Part shown: positions 1 to 5,474 of the stretch, piece after piece
Layout of the letters: every line of letters starts with the position of its first letter
Position numbering within the stretch: position 1 is the first letter of the stretch
Assembly (NCBI GenBank): GCA_004297665.1
Contig: SCUP01000348.1
Coordinates: forward strand, 1 to 11,691
DNA length: 11,691 nt
Direction: 5' to 3'
Source: Nitrosarchaeum sp.
GTDB taxonomy: Archaea; Thermoproteota; Nitrososphaeria; Nitrososphaerales; Nitrosopumilaceae
Position numbers and translations under genes: made by a program
Notes under the pieces: model-generated
What the model was told of the DNA's origin: nothing
Database searches by the model: none
Seen by the model: only the letters and a program-made list of their open reading frames with translations

Positions 1-142
1 GATTTACAATTATTCCGTTAATGCCAACTTTTCTTCCATCGATCCCGGTTACTACACCAAAGATAAAATCATAAAATTCTCCATTTTTTTTAGTAGAGAA
101 AACATGAGCTCCTTCCCTTAATACAGGCTTTCGTCCAAACAT
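1..142 (-). CDS. Small hypothetical protein, N-terminal 47 residues (runs off left edge)
   Basis: An open minus-strand frame begins at an ATG (complement of 140-142) and stays open to the edge. It starts MFGRKPVLREGAHVF, and the visible part is a mix of charged residues and short beta-prone stretches with glycines (residues 29-43 read GVVTGIDGRKVGING). There is no signal peptide or membrane helix. I do not recognise the family, so no function is assigned. The start is supported by a TATA-like box centred 26 nt upstream, the spacing expected for a leaderless archaeal mRNA. No Shine-Dalgarno motif is visible. The promoter lies in a ~55-bp element that recurs at 2926-2979. That second copy is also followed by a short frame opening MFLKP, so this gene may have a decayed partial duplicate there. 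Confidence 0.6.
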   Translation of the reverse strand, partial: MFGRKPVLREGAHVFSTKKNGEFYDFIFGVVTGIDGRKVGINGIIVN

Positions 143-163
143 GATTAGAATGCATTATGGAGT

Positions 164-172
164 GTATTTATT
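164..172 (-). promoter_or_regulatory. TATA-like box for the left-edge minus-strand gene
   Basis: On the minus strand this reads AATAAATAC and is centred 26 nt before the ATG at 142, fitting a leaderless archaeal promoter. Immediately upstream on that strand lies the imperfect palindrome TGGTTTGATACCA, which could be a regulator site next to the BRE. The same block is present at 2926-2946. Confidence 0.5.
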
Positions 173-219
173 GGTATCAAACCAGGCGTAATTATCTCTG
201 ATTACATCCATTACAAAAT
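165..219. repeat. Interspersed ~55-bp direct repeat, copy 1
   Basis: Positions 165-198 match 2926-2959 at 33 of 34 bases; the only difference is G186 versus A2947. After a diverged, one-base-gapped stretch, ATCCATTACAAAAT at 206-219 matches 2966-2979 exactly. Both copies lie in the same orientation, outside the 790-residue gene, one on each side. Copy 1 contains the TATA-like box of the left-edge gene. It also contains an 18-codon minus-strand frame (155-211) reading MDVIRDNYAWFDTNKYTP. In copy 2 the ATG is kept but the one-base gap breaks that frame. Confidence 0.75.
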
Positions 220-286
220 AACTAAAACAAAACAAGTAATGAAAAATTTTTGCAGTAGCCCTTTTGTAACATTCCAATGATGTTAG

Positions 287-317
287 AAAAAAATTTGAAA
301 TTAGTAATCAAATTACT
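287..317 (-). terminator. Hairpin plus T-run downstream of the 790-residue gene
   Basis: AGTAAT (303-308) and ATTACT (312-317) form a 6-bp stem with a 3-nt loop, starting 6 nt past the stop codon. On the minus strand it is followed by a run of seven T (complement of 287-293). A short AT-rich hairpin and a T-run are consistent with archaeal 3'-end formation. Confidence 0.55.
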
Positions 318-322
318 GCAGA

Positions 323-2695
323 TCAACTAACTCTAGATGAGGTAAATTCCCCACTAATTGCTACAACTCCACCGAGGTCTCCAAAGACATTTCCTCTTAG
401 CATATCGGATGTAAACTGAGCATCCACATTTAGCACTCCAACAGTACCTGAAAATCCAGATCCAAATACCACTCCATCAACAACTCCTTCTAATGTAAAT
501 CCTTGTTGGCAAAGAGAAAGGTCATAATCTGCAGTAGCTTCTTGGTTACTTACTTGTGCTGAACCCCCAACGTCATTTCCATTTTGAGTGAGATTAATCA
601 AGACATTACCAGTATACCAACACGTTTCCGTGTAGAGTCCTTTTACTGGGCTATAATATTCAAAACTTGCAGTCCATTTTGCAGTCCCTTGATATGTCCC
701 AGTTAATCCCTGGGGTTTTGGTGCTGGAGCTGGTGTTTGTTTTGTTTCTGGTGTTGGTGTTTGTTTTGTTTCTGGTGTTGGTGTTTGTTTTGTTTCTGGA
801 AATGGTGTTGGAGCTGGTGTTTGTTTTGTAACTTTAATGAGATTGTTTTTAACAAGATACTGGACACCGTTTATAAAATCCGAGTCCTGTGTCTGACCTT
901 CAGCCCACCACTTTACAGTATTTTTAAACCATATTGGAATTTGTTTTGATGGGGATGTGGAAGGTTCAACTTGTGGAATTATGATTATTCCCTGATTAAT
1001 GAGGTGCTCTATTCCACGAATAAATTCATCGTCAGTTAGCATTCCGTCAGCCCACCACTTTGCATTGTTTTTAATCCATTTAGGAATTGACAAAGACAGT
1101 GCCGGCTCTGATAGCGCAGGAGAAATTCCTTCAAAATTAGAAATTGTAAATGATTGTGACATGTTGGTCATATCAGTTACAAGAGAATCAAATGTGTCAG
1201 GATTAAAAAAAATCGTAGATATCAACCAAAAGTCCTTGCCGTCAGGAATTATAGCATAAGCAAACAGTGGGCTAACTGTATTTCCATTAGTTACCAGAAC
1301 TGAAGTAAAAGTAACATAGTACATTTTGTACCCGTTTGCATGTGTGTCTACTTCAGATGACAAAAATTCTATATCCGAGCAATCAGTGTGACAATAATCA
1401 ATCAGTTCTTGTTTAATTGCCTCTAAGAGTTGTTGCTCATCTAGTCCTCGAAAATAAGGATCGTCTTGTGCCAGCCCTACCAAGAATAGCCCGTCTTGTT
1501 TGGGAGAAACAAATGTTGCAAGTGTAAGTCGGTTTGGCTTGTCAGGATCCTTTTCAAAAGTGGTGTTTTTTTGCCAGGTGGCAGGATAGTTTATTGTAAA
1601 GCCGTACTGTTTGTCTTGATACTTGATAACTCCAGGTGTTGTAGTTGGATCACTTACCTGAAATGCTACTGTTCCAATTTCATTAGGCCCATATGTTGCA
1701 GTAACAGTATAGGTTCCCTTTGGCCAATCTCCTTTAATTGCAACAGGTACGTCAAAGTTTCCGTCCTTGCTGATAATGATTCCCTGTGATTCAACAGAGT
1801 TGTCTGGTTTTTTGATTTCCAGTACAAGCGGCATTCCACGTGAAATACTGGTAACTGTTCCAGATACCTGGATTACACCTGGTGAATATTTTGATGAAGA
1901 GATAACTGGTGAGCTGACTTGTAATGTTCCAAAGCTAGATTGTGCAGTTTGAGATGTAGATTGCAGCTGACCGCATTTTGTGTTTGGCTCTACTGTTACT
2001 GTAACAATGTCAGTACTTGATGCACCTGAAGCTGCAACTCCATTTACATAAAATTGGTAATTATCTGGCGGTGTTTTACAGCTGGTTTTTACTATGAGTG
2101 TGGCACTGTTTTGTGGTGTTACTACACTTGGTTCAAACCATCCATAGATACCAAGACTCTCTTGCCATGTTGTGGTGGATAATGATACTGGTTCTGGTTC
2201 TCCCTTGATGATCTCCGTTCTAACTGTGATTGTTCTTTGAGAGTCTTGCTGTATTTTTTCAAATACTGGAACAACAACACTGAATTGAAAGTCTTTTACT
2301 GGTTGCAATTCAGGTTCTACTGTAATTGAAACGGTGTGAACCGAACCCGTACAATAATCAGCGTTAGAGGTACAACTGGTTGTCCATAGTACTTCATAAG
2401 ATCCAGGTTCTTGTGAATCTGGCACTTTAAGCATATAATTTACTTTATTGTGTTCTCCTGACTGTTGATCACCAAAATCTACGTGATTGGGAGTTACCCA
2501 TGATGCTGCAGAGCCAGATGCATCTGTCCAACCATGAATTGTATCTCCAGGAAGATCAGATGAAGGATTGGAATCTACATACAACTGAACTTCTTGTCCA
2601 GGTTTGAGTGTTATGGATTCACTGTGAGCAAACGCATATGAGCTACAACTAAAAACAGTGATTAAACATAAAACGCCCAAAATTATTTTGGCCAT
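323..2695 (-). CDS. Secreted multidomain surface protein: Ig-like, PsbP/DUF1795-like, WW-rich repeats, C-terminal beta domain
   Basis: A 790-residue exported protein. Residues 1-23 are a signal peptide with a likely signal peptidase I cut after AFA. Residues 24-130 and 131-240 look like beta-sandwich domains, with cysteine pairs 108/115 and 206/241. Residues 257-348 are an Ig-like domain (YSPGVIQVSGTV). Residues 355-520 resemble the PsbP/DUF1795 fold, which typically opens with YGFTINYPATW as here. Two tryptophan-rich repeats follow at 537-574 and 586-623 (WIKNNAKWWADG, then WFKNTVKWWAEG). A Thr/Pro/Lys linker spans 624-662. Residues 664-790 form a glycine-rich beta domain with cysteines 692/729. 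No C-terminal membrane anchor is visible, so it is probably extracellular or S-layer associated. The start is set by the signal peptide and a TATA-like box 25 nt upstream. The biochemical role is unknown; scaffold, adhesin and ligand-binding protein are all possible. Confidence 0.88.
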   Translation of the reverse strand: MAKIILGVLCLITVFSCSSYAFAHSESITLKPGQEVQLYVDSNPSSDLPGDTIHGWTDASGSAASWVTPNHVDFGDQQSGEHNKVNYMLKVPDSQEPGSYEVLWTTSCTSNADYCTGSVHTVSITVEPELQPVKDFQFSVVVPVFEKIQQDSQRTITVRTEIIKGEPEPVSLSTTTWQESLGIYGWFEPSVVTPQNSATLIVKTSCKTPPDNYQFYVNGVAASGASSTDIVTVTVEPNTKCGQLQSTSQTAQSSFGTLQVSSPVISSSKYSPGVIQVSGTVTSISRGMPLVLEIKKPDNSVESQGIIISKDGNFDVPVAIKGDWPKGTYTVTATYGPNEIGTVAFQVSDPTTTPGVIKYQDKQYGFTINYPATWQKNTTFEKDPDKPNRLTLATFVSPKQDGLFLVGLAQDDPYFRGLDEQQLLEAIKQELIDYCHTDCSDIEFLSSEVDTHANGYKMYYVTFTSVLVTNGNTVSPLFAYAIIPDGKDFWLISTIFFNPDTFDSLVTDMTNMSQSFTISNFEGISPALSEPALSLSIPKWIKNNAKWWADGMLTDDEFIRGIEHLINQGIIIIPQVEPSTSPSKQIPIWFKNTVKWWAEGQTQDSDFINGVQYLVKNNLIKVTKQTPAPTPFPETKQTPTPETKQTPTPETKQTPAPAPKPQGLTGTYQGTAKWTASFEYYSPVKGLYTETCWYTGNVLINLTQNGNDVGGSAQVSNQEATADYDLSLCQQGFTLEGVVDGVVFGSGFSGTVGVLNVDAQFTSDMLRGNVFGDLGGVVAISGEFTSSRVS
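731..802. repeat. 24-bp tandem repeat encoding a Thr/Pro/Lys linker
   Basis: Units at 731-754 and 755-778 are identical. The third, 779-802, differs only in its last bases (AAA for TGT), and a partial unit recurs at 815-830. On the minus strand they encode repeated ETKQTPTP octapeptides between the second tryptophan-rich repeat and the C-terminal beta domain. The 24-bp period keeps frame, so unit number could vary between strains without breaking the protein. Confidence 0.9.
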
Positions 2696-2715
2696 TAACC
2701 GTATCTCTTTGCATA

Positions 2716-2724
2716 GTAAATAAG
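2716..2724 (-). promoter_or_regulatory. TATA-like box for the 790-residue gene
   Basis: On the minus strand it reads CTTATTTAC, centred about 25 nt before the ATG at 2695. There is no clear Shine-Dalgarno motif between it and the start, consistent with a leaderless transcript. Confidence 0.5.
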
Positions 2725-2858
2725 CAGTATCGTGATTTTCAGATTTGATTTACTATTTTTTGGAATCCTAAATCCTTAAGTTTTTAGAAAACTCAAACAG
2801 ATTTTAAACAAATAAACAAGACGATTTTGTCACTTACGAATAGAAAATAATCTAGACA

Positions 2859-2915
2859 ATTATGTCCGATATTATGACCGATTCGATATAGGGTTTTAGG
2901 AACATTATGTCCGAT
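2859..2915. repeat. Three copies of ATTATG(T/A)CCGAT
   Basis: Copies lie at 2859-2870, 2871-2882 and 2904-2915. The first two are head-to-tail with no gap; the third starts 33 nt after the second. They sit about 160-220 nt upstream of the 790-residue gene's start. They may be clustered operator sites or decayed tandem repeats. Read on the minus strand they would encode a repeated IGHN. Confidence 0.7.
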
Positions 2916-2925
2916 TGATAGAGAA

Positions 2926-2979
2926 TATTTATTGGTATCAAACCAGACGTAATTATCTCCAGTTAATCCATTACAAAAT
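2926..2979. repeat. Interspersed ~55-bp direct repeat, copy 2
   Basis: This is the second copy of the element at 165-219, in the same orientation, with the TATA-like box and the adjacent imperfect palindrome TGGTTTGATACCA preserved on the minus strand. An ATG lies about 21 nt downstream on that strand (complement of 2903-2905), but its frame stops after 17 codons. Copy 2 may therefore be an alternative distal promoter for the 790-residue gene, the relic of a duplicated gene start, or a small-RNA promoter. Confidence 0.72.
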
Positions 2980-3119
2980 TAAAGTTAGCAAAATGTTTTT
3001 GAAATCAGAATTAATTGCCGGCGTTTTATTCTAAAAGTATCTGTGTCTATTTGTACAGCCTTGATGTGTAAGGACTTTAGGGTTTTAGCTTGCCAGTAAT
3101 TTTTTTTGACTTGCAGTCT

Positions 3120-3132
3120 AAAACATATTTTT
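3120..3132 (+). promoter_or_regulatory. AT-rich TATA-like region for the 237-residue gene
   Basis: The stretch AAAACATATTTTT is centred about 20-25 nt before the ATG at 3147. No Shine-Dalgarno motif lies between, so leaderless transcription is likely. The match to a TATA consensus is looser than for the neighbouring genes. Confidence 0.35.
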
Positions 3133-3146
3133 TAGATCAATAACAC

Positions 3147-3860
3147 ATGCTCATAAAAATAATTGTAATAGCCTCTATTTTGGCTCTAGGAGTGTTTATG
3201 TTCTCATCAGAAATTAATGGCATATTTCCTAACATCTCCAGTAATGTAATTGAGCCTATGAGAGAGGATGCAAATAACTTGGGAATTAAAACAACAGAAT
3301 CAATTGAAAACGGTCTTGACTCATCAGCCAAAATAATGGATGAAACCAGTGATAAAATCGGTAGTCAAATAAACAGTGCAAAAGAATCTTCAAAGGATCT
3401 ATTAACTGAAAAAATATCTCAAATAAACCCAGCAAAGAGTATCGACGATATATTCAAAAAACCTACCGATGAACTTGCAACTCAACCAACAACATCAACT
3501 CAATCAACAAATCCTCCAAATACTGATTCAAGTATTGAATCCAACTATCCACACGTTGTTTATGAGAAACTTGATTTGTCGATGATTCAACAATCCAATG
3601 GGGATGTTTTATTACAATATTCAGATGCTACTGGGAATACAAAAAGCACTAATGTAGTAATTAGAACTAGTGAAAAAGAAATATTTTCTGGAACTTTTTT
3701 TACTTCAAATTTTAAGACCGTGATAAATGATGTTTCCAGAACATCATATTATGTGGATATCACTGTTGAGCACAAAGATTATGGTACTGTGACATCTTCA
3801 ATATTCAATTCTGTAGATAGCATTGATTCTGAAATTACTGGCGAGTTTTATCAGCCATAA
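3147..3860 (+). CDS. Membrane-anchored hypothetical protein with amphipathic helical stalk and C-terminal beta domain
   Basis: A 237-residue protein that I do not recognise. Residues 3-19 are hydrophobic (IKIIVIASILALGVFMF), serving as an uncleaved anchor or signal. Residues 33-105 are charged and probably helical, with spaced Ile/Met/Leu and many Ser, Asp, Glu and Lys, suggesting an amphipathic or coiled stalk. Residues 111-131 are a Thr/Ser/Pro/Asn-rich flexible linker. Residues 134-237 have the alternating pattern of a small beta-sandwich and contain no cysteine. The likely topology is an N-terminal anchor with the rest outside the cell. The start is the first ATG, directly before the hydrophobic segment. 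The next gene is 99 nt downstream on the same strand and has its own TATA-like box, so co-transcription is possible but not required. Confidence 0.8.
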   Translation: MLIKIIVIASILALGVFMFSSEINGIFPNISSNVIEPMREDANNLGIKTTESIENGLDSSAKIMDETSDKIGSQINSAKESSKDLLTEKISQINPAKSIDDIFKKPTDELATQPTTSTQSTNPPNTDSSIESNYPHVVYEKLDLSMIQQSNGDVLLQYSDATGNTKSTNVVIRTSEKEIFSGTFFTSNFKTVINDVSRTSYYVDITVEHKDYGTVTSSIFNSVDSIDSEITGEFYQP

Positions 3861-3866
3861 TTTGGA

Positions 3867-3900
3867 TTAATCATGCAATAGTTTTGTACAATATGATTAA
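3867..3900. terminator. 8-bp inverted repeat after the 237-residue gene (possible terminator or operator)
   Basis: TTAATCAT (3867-3874) and ATGATTAA (3893-3900) are perfect inverted repeats. The 18-nt loop itself contains the palindrome TTGTACAA (3884-3891). It begins 6 nt past the stop codon. No T-run follows directly, so it could be a regulator site for the next gene rather than a terminator. Confidence 0.4.
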
Positions 3901-3930
3901 AGGATACTGACGTATAATTTCTCAGCATAT

Positions 3931-3939
3931 CTTAAATAA
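3931..3939 (+). promoter_or_regulatory. TATA box for the 471-residue gene
   Basis: CTTAAATAA is centred about 25 nt before the GTG start at 3960 and matches the archaeal TATA consensus well. The position implies transcription starting at or very near the GTG, giving a leaderless mRNA with a non-AUG start. Confidence 0.55.
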
Positions 3940-3959
3940 TGATGGCAGATTAATTTTTT

Positions 3960-5375
3960 GTGAATAGCATAATCTATGCATGTCTTTTTGGATTAATGGT
4001 AATTTCAGTAAACTATTCGTTTGCACAATCTGAAACAAGCGAGCAGGTTACTTTGTCAGGTGATCTTGCAAACAATCCAGTTGCACAAGACATCTTAAAA
4101 AAAATAGAGCAGACAAAAAAGTGGATTAAAGAACTGGAAGAGAAAAACTATGAAGCATTAGAGGCTAAAAAAGAACTAGAGGCAAAAAGAGCACAGGCAC
4201 TTGAAAAGCTAAATCAGGATCTCAGTGAATGGGAAGCGTTATGGGAATATTACTCACCAAAAAACTCTTTTTCACGATTTGTAGATAAAGTCCAAGAATC
4301 ACAGGTAAAAGAAGTCTTTTGGGATCAGTTTGAATTTCACCAAATTAAAGTCGATGCAGGACGAGATGCACTCAAAAAAGTTTTAGCAAGTGGCGGTTCG
4401 CTAAAAGAAGCACGTCAAGCATATCTTAAAGCAGCAGAAACAAAACGAATAGAGCTAATTGAGGCAAACAGTATCTTTAATGTAAATCACAATTTGGCAT
4501 ATTACAATCAGCAGATTATGTTTAACAAAGAAGGACAGTTTATTGAAACGCCAATAACTGGAGAGCAACTACGAAAATATTATGAGGATTATAGAACAAA
4601 TCCTGCATATCTACAAGCAAATCCTGATGATGCAATATCATGGGAGGATTTAGGAAAAACGACTCCAAATACAGAGTGTAGAAAAGGATCTGTTGTAGTG
4701 TATAGGTTTCATGCAAATGACTATGTCTGTGTTTCAATGTCAACTGCAGAAATGTGGATACGACATGGAATGGGAGAAATCACTGGAAACTCTACAGCAT
4801 TTAATATAGATTCGGTAACTCCACTAACAAAATGTGATGAAGGATTAACAGTAGTCTATGCTTTAGAGTCTGGAAAATATTCATGTGTATTACAAGAAAC
4901 TGCAGATTCATGGATAGCACAAGGTATTGCAGAAGCTCATGATCCACAATCATACATTTTAGATAAAATTCAGGACAAGGATGTATCGGTAATAATTCAA
5001 GAAATAAACCAAAAACTAGAAGAATTTGATGATGATCTTGCATTAAAACAGGCAGAACTAAAAGAGAAATATGATAAAAAATATGCAGATGCATTAGCAC
5101 AATCAAAAAATGATGAAAAAAGTGCAATAAAGGATCAGAGGGAGCGTCCGGGCATGACAAAAGAAGAGCTGAGCACCAAAATCATGCAAATAAGAAAAAA
5201 ATATGATTCAACGCAGGAGAATATCTTGCAAGAAAAGATAGCAGCTCTAAAAATACTAGATGGAATTCACAAAGAAAATGTAAAGAAATTTGCCGACACA
5301 TACGAGTTTGACCCATATGTCAAGATAGTATGGAATTCTGAATTATCAAAGTATGATGCAGTAAAGAAAAACTAG
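3960..5375 (+). CDS. Secreted coiled-coil protein with a duplicated two-cysteine module
   Basis: A 471-residue exported protein. Residues 1-22 are a signal peptide cut after SFA. Residues 44-95 are strongly charged, Glu/Lys/Ala-rich helix, probably coiled coil, and 340-445 are a second such region. Between them sit two copies of one module, at about 239-275 and 291-325. Each has two Cys 17 residues apart (240/257 and 292/309), a VVY motif, and then TAEMW or TADSW with a Trp-Ile-x-x-Gly ending. The cysteine pairs probably form disulfides outside the cell. From memory, related Cys-Gly...Cys-Val...Thr-Ala modules recur in thaumarchaeal surface proteins. The GTG start is the first possible one, since an in-frame TAA lies three codons upstream; a TATA box lies 25 nt before it. 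Function is unknown; an envelope structural or binding role is plausible. Confidence 0.85.
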   Translation: MNSIIYACLFGLMVISVNYSFAQSETSEQVTLSGDLANNPVAQDILKKIEQTKKWIKELEEKNYEALEAKKELEAKRAQALEKLNQDLSEWEALWEYYSPKNSFSRFVDKVQESQVKEVFWDQFEFHQIKVDAGRDALKKVLASGGSLKEARQAYLKAAETKRIELIEANSIFNVNHNLAYYNQQIMFNKEGQFIETPITGEQLRKYYEDYRTNPAYLQANPDDAISWEDLGKTTPNTECRKGSVVVYRFHANDYVCVSMSTAEMWIRHGMGEITGNSTAFNIDSVTPLTKCDEGLTVVYALESGKYSCVLQETADSWIAQGIAEAHDPQSYILDKIQDKDVSVIIQEINQKLEEFDDDLALKQAELKEKYDKKYADALAQSKNDEKSAIKDQRERPGMTKEELSTKIMQIRKKYDSTQENILQEKIAALKILDGIHKENVKKFADTYEFDPYVKIVWNSELSKYDAVKKN

Positions 5376-5474
5376 TTTCGGTTTAGGGTTTTAGGGGTTA
5401 TTAGTCCAAGTTAGATTATATTTAATGAATTATTAATCGACAATTCTTAATATCAGACTAAGAGATGTTCATCG
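5376..5474 (+). promoter_or_regulatory. alaS-leuS promoter region
   Basis: It holds a good TATA box, TTATATTTAA (5416-5425), which would start RNA near 5447 and leave a ~28-nt leader. A second, weaker one, CTTAATAT (5446-5453), would give a leaderless mRNA starting at the TTG. An out-of-frame ATG at 5465 (MFIVG, stop at 5480-5482) overlaps the TTG start. At the left end is TAGGGTTTTAG (5384-5394), also found at 2889 and 3078. Confidence 0.5.

Larger units (their letters stand above)
2696..3146. other. Divergent intergenic region rich in short repeats
   Basis: This 451-nt gap separates the minus-strand 790-residue gene from the plus-strand 237-residue gene. I see no convincing gene in it. It holds a TATA-like box for each flanking gene, the second copy of the interspersed element (2926-2979), three copies of a 12-bp motif (2859-2915), and two copies of TAGGGTTTTAG (2889-2899, 3078-3088). 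A start-less minus-strand frame runs from about 2980 to 2793 through the repeats. A 13-codon plus-strand frame at 2993 (MFLKSELIAGVLF) is too short to call. Confidence 0.7.

Noticed and set aside
731..830. Possible CRISPR-like array in the 24-bp repeats
   Set aside because: The units are contiguous with no spacers, and they encode an in-frame Thr/Pro linker of the surface protein.
737..949. Plus-strand open frame with repeated Cys/Trp/Phe
   Set aside because: It is the antisense reading of the linker repeats in the 790-residue gene; its odd composition comes from the repeat, and no promoter or start signal supports it.
2993..3034. Plus-strand 13-codon frame MFLKSELIAGVLF, resembling the start of a signal peptide
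   Set aside because: It stops after 13 codons, and neither other frame continues it as a protein-like sequence.
4801..5160. Minus-strand 119-codon open frame
   Set aside because: It lies fully inside the 471-residue coding sequence on the opposite strand and is rich in His, Leu and Ile, as expected from antisense reading of AT-rich Glu/Lys/Ala codons.
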